From Clostridiales bacterium (GTDB lineage: Bacteria > Bacillota > Clostridia > Saccharofermentanales > Saccharofermentanaceae), in the NCBI GenBank assembly GCA_003543635.1, contig DNAE01000191.1, forward strand, positions 1 through 9,013: a DNA stretch of 9,013 nucleotides, written 5' to 3'. This document shows, piece after piece, positions 1-6,269 of the stretch. The position numbers and the translations under genes were made by a program. Within the stretch, counting starts at the first letter, position 1. Every line of letters begins with the position of its first letter. Under the pieces are notes generated by a model. That model was given only the letters and a program-made list of their open reading frames with translations, ran no database searches and was not told the DNA's origin.

Positions 1-391
1 CCGCCCTGACATCGTAGAAATCCGAGTAGACGGGATAGAAGCTGTAGGATATGGAGGGGATGAGGACCGACTTACCGGTGTTGGCCTTCTTCTCGAAGAA
101 TGTCTGCCAGCACAAAGCCAGTACCTCGTCGGAACCGTTGCCCACGAAGACGTTCTCCGGCTTGACGTTATCCGCCTTCGCCACGGCTTCGCAGACGATC
201 TTCGAATCCGTATTGGGATAGAGCCTCAGGGTGCTCAGGTCGAACTCCGAAAGCGCCTTCCCGCACAAGGGAGAGGGCGGATAGGGGTTCTCATTGGTGT
301 TGAGCTTAATGACCCTCTGACCGTCCTTGGGCTGTTCCCCGGCCTTGTAGGGCTCTATGGAATTTATCTTTTCGTTCCAGAATGAACTCAT
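1..391 (-). CDS. hisC: Histidinol-phosphate aminotransferase, N-terminal part (3' end outside window)
   Basis: HisC is a PLP-dependent class I/II aminotransferase that converts imidazole-acetol phosphate and glutamate to histidinol phosphate and 2-oxoglutarate in the cytoplasm. I translated the first 130 residues. They begin MSSFWNEKINSIEPYKAG and contain the family hallmarks NTNENPYPPSP (about residues 31-41), LRLYPNT, and the cofactor/substrate-loop motif VGNGSDEVL (about 85-93). The PLP-binding lysine lies in the missing part, so catalytic competence cannot be checked. The start ATG overlaps the hisD stop in an ATGA tetranucleotide, and GAGG sits about 9 nt upstream inside hisD, so translation is probably coupled. 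All three arginine codons in the fragment are AGG. No frameshift is visible. The family is clear. The his-operon position separates HisC from other class I/II aminotransferases with similar N-termini. Confidence 0.93.
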   Translation of the reverse strand, partial: MSSFWNEKINSIEPYKAGEQPKDGQRVIKLNTNENPYPPSPLCGKALSEFDLSTLRLYPNTDSKIVCEAVAKADNVKPENVFVGNGSDEVLALCWQTFFEKKANTGKSVLIPSISYSFYPVYSDFYDVRA

Positions 392-1686
392 TTCTCAAAC
401 CTCGTTCTAAGGGATGCGGCGTGGCATGTGAGGCCTTCGCTGTCCGCAAACATGGCCACATCCTTATATACTTCGCGGAGTGACTCCTCGTTGTAGTTTA
501 TTATGCTCATCTTCTTGTAGAAGTCTCCGGTGTTGAGGGGCGAGAAGAATCTTGCCGTTCCGGAGGTGGGAAGGGTGTGGTTGGGACCCGCAAAGTAGTC
601 ACCCAAAGGTTCGGGAGACCAGCTTCCCAGGAACACCGCGCCCGCGTTGTTGATGTGCTTCAATACTTCCTCGGGATCCTTGGTGCAGATCTCCAGGTGC
701 TCCGGTGCTATCTCCTCGGAGAAGGCGATGGCGGTCTCCATGTCGTCGCAGACGATGATGGAGCAGTAGTTCTGAAGGGACTGTTCCAGGATATCACGCC
801 TCTTTGCTTCCTCAGACCTTCTGTCCACGGAGTCGGCCACCTTGGCGGCAAGCTCCGGGGAGGTGGTGAGGACTATCGCCGAAGCGATCTTATCGTGCTC
901 TGCCTGGGAGAGCATATCCGCGGCGACGAACTCGGGATCCGCCGTCTCGTCGGCGATTATAAGGATCTCAGAGGGACCTGCGAACATGTCGATGTCCACC
1001 TGGCCGAATACGAGCCTCTTGGCGGTATTAACGTAGATGTTGCCGGGACCGCAGATCTTATCCACCCTGGGGATGGTCTCCGTGCCGTATGCCATGGCGG
1101 CAATGGCCTGGGCGCCTCCCACCTTGTAGATCTCCGTGGCGCCCGCAATGGATGCCGCGGCAAGGATAACGGGTGCGATGGTACCGTCAGCCCTCGGGGG
1201 AGTACAGAATACGATCCTGGGTACCCCGGCGACGGAAGCGGGGATAACGTCCATAAGGACCGTGGAAGGAAGGGGTGCCGTTCCTCCGGGAACGTAGATG
1301 CCCGCCACCGATATGGGTCTTACACGGACTCCGATCTTCGAGCCCTTTCCCGTATCGGCCATAAAGCCCTCTTCCCTCTGGAACTCGTGGAATCTCCTGA
1401 TGTTGGCGGCGGCCTTCTTGATCACCTCCAGAAGCTCGGGAGAAACGGAGGAAACAGCAATATCGATCTCCTCCTTGGTGACTCTCATCCGGTCCGCCGT
1501 AAGATCGGCGCGGTCGAACTTCTTCGTGTACTTCAGCACGGCCTCGTCGCCGTTTGCCCTGATGTCCTCGATGACGCCGTTCACCGTCTCGATGATGGGG
1601 GCAAGATCCATCTTGCTCCGGGCGCCCAGAAGGTCGCACATCCGTCTTAAGTTCTCTTTATTTCCGTTAACGGTCTTACATCTCAT
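388..1686 (-). CDS. hisD: Histidinol dehydrogenase
   Basis: HisD carries out the last two steps of histidine synthesis: NAD-dependent oxidation of L-histidinol to histidinal and then to histidine, using one zinc ion. The 432-residue product has the normal family length. The signature region around residues 235-264 (FAGPSE, then SQAEHD) supplies zinc ligands Gln261 and His264. The other expected ligands are Asp363 (in GDYFAGPNHT) and His422 (in LTCHAAS). The general-base pair is Glu329-His330 in IAPEHLE. The glycine-rich YVPGGTAPLPST (131-142) and KICGPGNIYVNTAK (210-223) are also typical. The ATG is 3 nt past the hisG stop, with GAGGA about 7 nt upstream, which fixes the start. The gene overlaps hisC by 4 nt. 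All catalytic residues are intact, so I expect an active enzyme. Confidence 0.98.
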   Translation of the reverse strand: MRCKTVNGNKENLRRMCDLLGARSKMDLAPIIETVNGVIEDIRANGDEAVLKYTKKFDRADLTADRMRVTKEEIDIAVSSVSPELLEVIKKAAANIRRFHEFQREEGFMADTGKGSKIGVRVRPISVAGIYVPGGTAPLPSTVLMDVIPASVAGVPRIVFCTPPRADGTIAPVILAAASIAGATEIYKVGGAQAIAAMAYGTETIPRVDKICGPGNIYVNTAKRLVFGQVDIDMFAGPSEILIIADETADPEFVAADMLSQAEHDKIASAIVLTTSPELAAKVADSVDRRSEEAKRRDILEQSLQNYCSIIVCDDMETAIAFSEEIAPEHLEICTKDPEEVLKHINNAGAVFLGSWSPEPLGDYFAGPNHTLPTSGTARFFSPLNTGDFYKKMSIINYNEESLREVYKDVAMFADSEGLTCHAASLRTRFEK

Positions 1687-1689
1687 ATA

Positions 1690-2346
1690 TCAATCCTCTT
1701 TTTTGCTGTTCATGATCTCGACCTGCTCCTTGAGCTTCTCGATCATGGGGGTAAGTTCATCGGACTTCATCTTCATGGACACTCTGTTTACCACGACCCT
1801 GGCGGAGATATCCGCAACGGTCTCGATGACGTCCAATCCGTTCTCGTAAAGGGTGCGGCCGGACTCCACGATGTCCACGATGACCTCGGCCAGACCGATC
1901 AGAGGGGCGAGCTCCACGGAACCGTTAAGCTTTATGATCTCAACGCTCTCCTTCTTGACGCCCTCGAAGTATGCTCTGGTGATGTTGGGATACTTGGTTC
2001 CCACCCTCTTATTGGGGATCTTATCCAGCTTGCCGTCCTTGAGTTCCTTGGGTCCTGCCACGCACATGCGGCACTTTCCGAACCCGAGGTCGATCACCTC
2101 GTAAAGCTGTCTGCCCTCCTCAAGAAGGGTATCCTTCCCCACGACTCCCAGATCCGCCGCTCCGTATTCCACGTAGGTGGGAACGTCAGCGGGCTTGGCC
2201 ATGATGAACCTCAGTCCTGTCTTCTCATCCTCCAGGATGAGCTTCCTCGATTTCTCCTTGGCAGCCGAACAGTCGTATCCGGCATTCTCCAAAAGTTCTA
2301 TAGCCTGCTCGGCAAGCCTTCCTTTAGATAAAGCGATCGTAAGCAT
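1690..2346 (-). CDS. hisG: ATP phosphoribosyltransferase, short-form catalytic subunit
   Basis: HisG catalyses the committed step of histidine synthesis, condensing ATP and PRPP to phosphoribosyl-ATP. At 218 residues this is the short form, which lacks the C-terminal histidine-binding ACT-like domain of the roughly 300-residue long form and works in a complex with HisZ. The N-terminus [11 protein letters not shown] is characteristic. [21 protein letters not shown] (52-72) is the usual periplasmic-binding-protein-like fold motif, and DIVESGRTL (158-166) is the PRPP-binding loop. The start lies 2 nt past the hisZ stop, with GGAGGTG upstream inside the end of hisZ. The hisD start follows 3 nt after the stop. 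Feedback inhibition by histidine is expected to require HisZ (family knowledge). Nothing looks damaged. Confidence 0.98.
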   Translation of the reverse strand: MLTIALSKGRLAEQAIELLENAGYDCSAAKEKSRKLILEDEKTGLRFIMAKPADVPTYVEYGAADLGVVGKDTLLEEGRQLYEVIDLGFGKCRMCVAGPKELKDGKLDKIPNKRVGTKYPNITRAYFEGVKKESVEIIKLNGSVELAPLIGLAEVIVDIVESGRTLYENGLDVIETVADISARVVVNRVSMKMKSDELTPMIEKLKEQVEIMNSKKED

Positions 2347-2348
2347 CT

Positions 2349-3539
2349 TTACTCTTCACCTCCGTCGAACCAGAATACCGTGTTTATATCGTTGTCGTCT
2401 GCGAAGCGGTTGAGCTCCTCTTCGCTTCCGGATGAAGTATCCAGGATGACTGCGGTACCTCCGAGCCTCATCTGCTCAGCCAATGTAATGGCCGATACCC
2501 TGGCATCCTTATTTCCCTTCTTATATCCCACGACCGCCTCGGCAACGGGTTCGCTGATCTCCATTCCCTGTCTTATGAGGGCCGTTATGGCAAGGCTCAG
2601 GCCCAGGGAGAATCCCACGCACTCCATGTCGCGTCCGAAGGCGCCCACGGTCCTGTCGTATCTTCCGCCTCCGAGGATGGGGAATCCCACCTCGTATGTA
2701 TACCCCCTGAACACGACTCCCGTATAGTAGTCCTCGCTTCCGAGAAGTCCGGGATCGATGGAAACATACTTATCGTATCCGTAGTCCTCCAGGGCGAACA
2801 TTATCTCCTCGAGATTCCTGATGGCTTCCTTGGCCAAGGGGTCCGTGAAGAAATCCCTGATCTCCTCCACCGTATCCGTATCCGCGGAGGGCTGTGCAAA
2901 CATGAGGAACATATCCCTGTCCCTGTCGGAAAGGCCCTTCTCCTTCGCTACCCTTTCCACGGTAACGGGATCCTTGGAAACGATGGCATTCCTGATGGTA
3001 TCGGCGGCTTCCTCATCCAGACCCGCCTGCTTAACGGCCCCTTCGAAAAGGCCCGTCTGACCGATGCTCACCTGAAGGTCGTTGACGCCGATCTCCAGGG
3101 CCGACCTGATGGCCATGGCAATGATCTCCGCATCGGAATCGGAACCGGTGATGCCCATGAGCTCCGCACCCGCCTGGGTGAACTCGCTCTGCTTACCGCC
3201 TCCGGCCTGACCGAAACGGTACATATTCTCAATGTAGGAGAGCCTCAGGGGGAGCCTGTCCTTTGCAAGGGTGGCCGCATATCTGGCTGCGGGCACGGTA
3301 CCGTCATATCTGGCGCAAAGAAGCCTTCCCTTGGAATCCGTAAGCTTATAAAGATCCTCCTCCTTGACGAAGTCGGTCTTCGTATAAATGTCCGCATACT
3401 CGAATCCGGGAGTCTCTATCTCCTCGTATCCATGGAGGGAGAACAACCTTCTTAATCTGCTCTCAGCGTCTTTTTTGAATGCGCAAACGCCCGGCAGTGT
3501 ATCGTTGAAACCGTCCGGTGTATAGAACTTGCTGCTCAT
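2349..3539 (-). CDS. hisZ: ATP phosphoribosyltransferase regulatory subunit (HisRS paralogue)
   Basis: HisZ is a histidyl-tRNA synthetase paralogue that activates short-form HisG and carries the histidine-sensing site. The 396-residue protein has the class II synthetase fold. The motif 1 region is near residues 28-60. A motif 2-like stretch ([13 protein letters not shown] to [11 protein letters not shown], 99-129) follows, then the histidine-site element EDYYTG (269-274) and GGGRYD (290-295). In the motif 3 position it reads [10 protein letters not shown] (309-318), without the conserved GxxRL arginine needed for ATP activation. Together with direct coupling to hisG, this separates it from a true HisRS. 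A shorter anticodon-domain remnant occupies about 330-396. It is the first gene of the his operon. The ATG is preceded by GGAGGAA at good spacing, and the gene sits just downstream of a consensus promoter and palindromic operator. Confidence 0.96.
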   Translation of the reverse strand: MSSKFYTPDGFNDTLPGVCAFKKDAESRLRRLFSLHGYEEIETPGFEYADIYTKTDFVKEEDLYKLTDSKGRLLCARYDGTVPAARYAATLAKDRLPLRLSYIENMYRFGQAGGGKQSEFTQAGAELMGITGSDSDAEIIAMAIRSALEIGVNDLQVSIGQTGLFEGAVKQAGLDEEAADTIRNAIVSKDPVTVERVAKEKGLSDRDRDMFLMFAQPSADTDTVEEIRDFFTDPLAKEAIRNLEEIMFALEDYGYDKYVSIDPGLLGSEDYYTGVVFRGYTYEVGFPILGGGRYDRTVGAFGRDMECVGFSLGLSLAITALIRQGMEISEPVAEAVVGYKKGNKDARVSAITLAEQMRLGGTAVILDTSSGSEEELNRFADDNDINTVFWFDGGEE

Positions 3540-3544
3540 CTTTC

Positions 3545-3551
3545 TTCCTCC
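3545..3551 (-). promoter_or_regulatory. Ribosome binding site of hisZ
   Basis: On the minus strand this reads GGAGGAA, a near-perfect complement to the 3' end of 16S rRNA. It sits five bases before the hisZ ATG (seven from the GGAGG core). It is the strongest Shine-Dalgarno sequence in the window, consistent with hisZ heading its own transcript, and it fixes the start codon. Confidence 0.85.
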
Positions 3552-3572
3552 GTTAAATGTATTTTTGTTTTT

Positions 3573-3590
3573 ACTTTAGTCAACTAAAGT
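3573..3590. promoter_or_regulatory. Palindromic operator candidate of the his operon (TrpR-superfamily-like)
   Basis: An 18-bp sequence (ACTTTAGTTGACTAAAGT on the minus strand) forms a perfect inverted repeat with two 8-bp arms around a 2-bp centre. It begins about 8-9 bp downstream of the transcription start predicted from the promoter at 3605-3633, a position where a bound repressor would block initiation or early elongation. The core TAGTTGACTA differs by one base from the TAGTTAACTA core of the E. coli TrpR operator. I therefore infer a TrpR-superfamily repressor, for instance of the YerC/HisR kind proposed to control his genes in Firmicutes. No such regulator gene is in the window. As RNA it would form a 7-bp stem with a UUGA loop but has no U-run, so it is not a terminator. 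Confidence 0.7.
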
Positions 3591-3604
3591 GTTTGTGCTC
3601 TCCG

Positions 3605-3633
3605 ATTATATAGAGCATAGGGGCAAATGTCAA
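3605..3633 (-). promoter_or_regulatory. Consensus sigma-A promoter of the hisZGDC operon
   Basis: The minus strand carries TTGACA (3628-3633), a 17-bp spacer (3611-3627) and TATAAT (3605-3610). This matches the vegetative consensus in all twelve positions with ideal spacing. Initiation is expected near 3598-3599, giving a leader of roughly 60 nt before hisZ. That is too short for a T-box or a classical leader-peptide attenuator, so control most likely acts at the DNA level through the adjacent palindrome. The element lies wholly between the rlmH stop and hisZ. Confidence 0.88.
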
Positions 3634-3656
3634 ATCCGGTTCCGAAGAAGTCCGTC

Positions 3657-4121
3657 TTATTTATGGTATTTCTCGTTATTGATGATCTTAAAACCCCTGT
3701 AGATCTGCTCCAGGAGGATGAGTCTCGTCATCTGATGGGTGAGGGTGACCTTGCCGAGGCAGATCCTCCTGTCGGCCCTTTTGACAACCTCGGGGGACAG
3801 TCCGTTACTTCCTCCGATGACCACGTTTATGACGGAACCCCCCTTGACGAAGTCCTCCTTCATGTAGGAGGCGATCTCCTCGGATGTGGGTTCCTTACCG
3901 TGGAGATCCATGACCCAGACAAAGTCTTCTTTGGATATCCTTCCCAGGATCAGTTCCCCTTCCCTTTGAAGGGCCTTGTCCACGGGGATCGAATCGGGAC
4001 TGTCGGCGACCTCGATCATCTCGGTCCTGCAGTACCTGGACAGCCTCTTGGTATACTCTGCTATGCCGTCGGAGAGCCATTTCTCCTTGATCTTTCCCGG
4101 GGCGATGATCCGAACCTTCAT
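3657..4121 (-). CDS. rlmH: 23S rRNA (pseudouridine-1915-N3) methyltransferase
   Basis: RlmH is a SPOUT-class, SAM-dependent methyltransferase that methylates N3 of pseudouridine 1915 in helix 69 of 23S rRNA on assembled 70S ribosomes, acting as a homodimer. The 154-residue length is typical. Visible signatures are MKVRIIAPGK at the start, the knotted SAM-binding loop VIGGSNGLS (101-109), LGKVTLTHQMTRLILLEQIYRGFKI (122-145), and the conserved C-terminal YHK that takes part in catalysis. The ATG overlaps the walJ stop by 4 nt (ATGA), with AAGGGGAT about 9 nt upstream. WalJ-RlmH proximity also occurs in B. subtilis and relatives. It is the last gene before the his control region. I see no strong hairpin with a T-run after its stop, so readthrough into the his operon is possible. 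Confidence 0.97.
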   Translation of the reverse strand: MKVRIIAPGKIKEKWLSDGIAEYTKRLSRYCRTEMIEVADSPDSIPVDKALQREGELILGRISKEDFVWVMDLHGKEPTSEEIASYMKEDFVKGGSVINVVIGGSNGLSPEVVKRADRRICLGKVTLTHQMTRLILLEQIYRGFKIINNEKYHK

Positions 4122-4924
4122 AAGATCACTATCCCCTTCGTGGGATCGTAGCGGTTGGCTATCTCGATCTCATAGTCCACCCCGGCTTCATATCCATGCT
4201 CCTTGAGGAATCCGGTGACGGTGTCATATGCCTTTTCCCTGGTATTGTTATTCTCGCTCAAGTGTCCCAGTATGAACTTCCTCGTTCCGCTGTCTATGAG
4301 GTCCCTGACCATAAGGGCGCAGTCGTCGTTGCTCAGGTGTCCGTTCTTTCCTCCCACCCTGGCCTTGAGATCCTCGGGATATGGTCCGTACACCAGCATC
4401 TTCTGATCGTAGTTTGATTCTATGAGGATACCGTCCACGCACATGGCCATGTTCCTGATCTCGTCGGTGACGTGACCCAGGTCCGTCATGATCATGCAGG
4501 AATCCTTGCCGTTCACGATCTTGTAGCACACGGAACCCCTGGCGTCATGGGGAGTCGCACAGCTGATGACCCGTACGTTGTCGTCGATCCTTATCTCCTC
4601 CCCGGGCTCTATGATGATATCGGGGGCCAGGGGATGGGGCTTCTTGCATTTTCGAGCGAAGGCCTTATGGGTCCCTTCGGTGGCATATACGGGGGAAGGG
4701 TACTTTCTGATAAATACATCAAGTGCGTCGATGTGATCGGAATGGGAATGGGTCACGAATACGGCCCTGATCTCCTCCGGGGACGTGCCCACCGCATTAA
4801 GGGCGGTCACTATCTGCTTGCAGTTCCTGCCCGCATCAAAAAGGAGGCTGTAACCTCCTGCTCTGACCAGGGTGGAATTACCGCTGCTCCCTGAAAATAA
4901 TGGAATGAGTTCTATGGAATTCAT
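4118..4924 (-). CDS. walJ: WalJ/VicX-family metallo-beta-lactamase-fold hydrolase
   Basis: This is a cytoplasmic metallo-beta-lactamase-fold protein of the YycJ/WalJ/VicX family, linked in Firmicutes to the WalRK pathway and to coordination of cell division with DNA replication. Its exact substrate is unsettled; the fold suggests a phosphodiesterase or nuclease. The 268-residue product has normal length. The N-terminal FSGSSGNST (10-18) is diagnostic for the family. The dinuclear metal motif HSHSDH spans residues 59-64 (His59, His61, Asp63, His64). Further likely ligands are His126 (in TPHDARGS), Asp148 (TDLGH) and His221 (LGHLSENNN). The start shares one base with the murA stop (TGATG). No Shine-Dalgarno sequence is obvious, so reinitiation after murA is likely. 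Its place two genes after the kinase supports the walJ name over a generic MBL protein. Confidence 0.93.
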   Translation of the reverse strand: MNSIELIPLFSGSSGNSTLVRAGGYSLLFDAGRNCKQIVTALNAVGTSPEEIRAVFVTHSHSDHIDALDVFIRKYPSPVYATEGTHKAFARKCKKPHPLAPDIIIEPGEEIRIDDNVRVISCATPHDARGSVCYKIVNGKDSCMIMTDLGHVTDEIRNMAMCVDGILIESNYDQKMLVYGPYPEDLKARVGGKNGHLSNDDCALMVRDLIDSGTRKFILGHLSENNNTREKAYDTVTGFLKEHGYEAGVDYEIEIANRYDPTKGIVIL

Positions 4925-6255
4925 CAGGCTTCGGAATCAGGTTCAAAATCAGGGGCGTCGTCCACTCTCTCGATATCGGCGCCCAGGGACTGAAGCTTCT
5001 GAACGATATTCTCGTATCCGCGGTCGATCTTCTCCGCCTGGTTGATATAGCTGGTCCCCTCGGCGGCAAGGGCCGCGCACACAAGGGCCGCACCCGCACG
5101 GAGATCCGTGGCGGTCACCGTGGCGGACTTGAACTGATCGATGCCGCTCACCAGGGCAACACGCTCGAAGCAGTTGATGCTCGCGCCCATCCTGGAAAGC
5201 TCGGGAATATACTGGAACCTGTTCTGCCAGACGTTCTCGTGCATCTTGCTCATGCCCTTTGCAAGACAGAGGAGCACCACCGCCTGGGGCTGGAGGTCCG
5301 TGGGGAATCCCGGATAGGGAGACGTCTTGATGTTCGTGCCCCAGATCTCGGAACCCTCTTCCTTATATACTCTTATACTGTCGTTATCTTCGTTCTCCTC
5401 AACCACATAGCCCATCTCACGCATCTTGGAGGAGAGGGGTTCCATATGGGTGGGGATAAGGTTCTTTATGGTGACGTCTCCGCCCGTTACCGCCGCTGCG
5501 ATCATGTAGGTACCCGCTTCGATCTGGTCGGGAATGATGGAATAGGAGAAGTTACCGGGAAGTACGGGAACGCCCTGGATCCTTATCATGTCGGTACCTG
5601 CGCCCTTGATCCTTGCGCCCATGGCGTTAAGGAAGTTTGCAACGTCGACTATGTGCGGTTCCTTCGCCGCATTGATTATGGTGGTGGTACCCTGGGCCTT
5701 AGCCGCCGCCAGCATTACATTGATCGTGGCACCGACGCTGACTATATCCAGGAAGATACGGGCACCCTTAAGGGGATCCGCATTCAATGTGATGATACCG
5801 CCGTTGATATCCTCGGGTCTCGCACCCTTGGCACCCATCTGGGCAAATGCCTTGAGATGGAGATCTATGGGTCTCTGACCGAAGTTACAGCCGCCGGGCA
5901 TACGAAGGGACGCCTTTCCGCTCCTTGCCAGGAGCGCTCCCAGAAGATAGTAGGACGCCCTGATCCTGGACACGGCGGGACCCGTGGCCTTATAGGTGTT
6001 AATGGATCTGGGGTCGATATTGAGAGTAAGGGAACCCTCCTCGGATACCGTGGTCTCGATCTTCGCACCCAGAGTTTGGCAGAGTTCGATCATTACGTGA
6101 ACGTCGGAGATATCGGGCACGTTCTCGAGAACGCACTCTCCGTCTATCATCATTGCAGCTGCGAGAACGCCCAGTACGGCATTCTTGCTTCCGCTTATAC
6201 TTACGCTGCCCTTGAGCGGCTTTCCGCCCATGATCTTATATGAATATGGCGCCAC
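4924..6255 (-). CDS. murA: UDP-N-acetylglucosamine 1-carboxyvinyltransferase
   Basis: MurA transfers enolpyruvate from PEP to UDP-GlcNAc, the first committed step of peptidoglycan synthesis, in the cytoplasm. The 443-residue protein is slightly longer than the usual 420 or so because of an acidic C-terminal tail (DDAPDFEPDSEA). Expected active-site residues are Lys24 (SGSKNA), Arg99 (RIRAS), the PEP-attacked Cys123 in PGGCNFGQRPIDLH, Asp320 (FPTDLQPQ) and Arg386 (TDLRAGA). Cys123 rather than Asp predicts sensitivity to fosfomycin (family knowledge). The start is GTG, chosen because AAAGGA lies 8 nt upstream and the next ATG would remove the first beta strand. It begins 12 nt after the kinase stop and ends overlapping walJ. 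Firmicutes often have two paralogues (MurA/MurZ); which one this is cannot be decided here. Confidence 0.97.
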   Translation of the reverse strand: MAPYSYKIMGGKPLKGSVSISGSKNAVLGVLAAAMMIDGECVLENVPDISDVHVMIELCQTLGAKIETTVSEEGSLTLNIDPRSINTYKATGPAVSRIRASYYLLGALLARSGKASLRMPGGCNFGQRPIDLHLKAFAQMGAKGARPEDINGGIITLNADPLKGARIFLDIVSVGATINVMLAAAKAQGTTTIINAAKEPHIVDVANFLNAMGARIKGAGTDMIRIQGVPVLPGNFSYSIIPDQIEAGTYMIAAAVTGGDVTIKNLIPTHMEPLSSKMREMGYVVEENEDNDSIRVYKEEGSEIWGTNIKTSPYPGFPTDLQPQAVVLLCLAKGMSKMHENVWQNRFQYIPELSRMGASINCFERVALVSGIDQFKSATVTATDLRAGAALVCAALAAEGTSYINQAEKIDRGYENIVQKLQSLGADIERVDDAPDFEPDSEA

Positions 6256-6263
6256 TTTTTGTT

Positions 6264-6269
6264 TCCTTT
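6264..6269 (-). promoter_or_regulatory. Ribosome binding site supporting the GTG start of murA
   Basis: The minus strand reads AAAGGA, overlapping the TAA stop of the kinase gene and lying 8 nt before the GTG. It is the only Shine-Dalgarno-like sequence near the murA start, and it favours GTG over the ATG eight codons further in. Overlap with the kinase stop implies translational coupling. Confidence 0.7.

Noticed and set aside
577..1650. Long open frame on the plus strand opposite hisD (357 codons).
   Set aside because: It lies wholly antisense to a clearly intact hisD with all catalytic residues. Its translation is low-complexity in Gly, Asp and Arg and matches no family I recognise. Such frames are common opposite GC-rich genes.
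2349..3539. Whether this gene is a real histidyl-tRNA synthetase.
   Set aside because: The motif 3 arginine is replaced ([10 protein letters not shown]), the anticodon domain is reduced, and the gene is directly followed by a short-form hisG that needs HisZ.
3556..3583. Alternative his promoter: TTGACT inside the palindrome (3578-3583) with TACATT (3556-3561) at 16 bp on the minus strand.
   Set aside because: The -10 is poor (4 of 6) and its start site would fall within or next to the Shine-Dalgarno sequence. A perfect-consensus promoter lies just upstream, so TTGACT is better explained as the centre of the operator.
3540..3656. Possible T-box or leader-peptide attenuator controlling the his genes.
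   Set aside because: The predicted leader is only about 60 nt, with no T-box sequence, no run of His codons and no terminator hairpin with a U-run.
5239..6243. Long open frame on the plus strand opposite murA (334 codons).
   Set aside because: It is antisense to an intact murA, the composition is unnatural (many His, Gly, Arg), and there is no plausible domain or ribosome site. I take it as a shadow frame.
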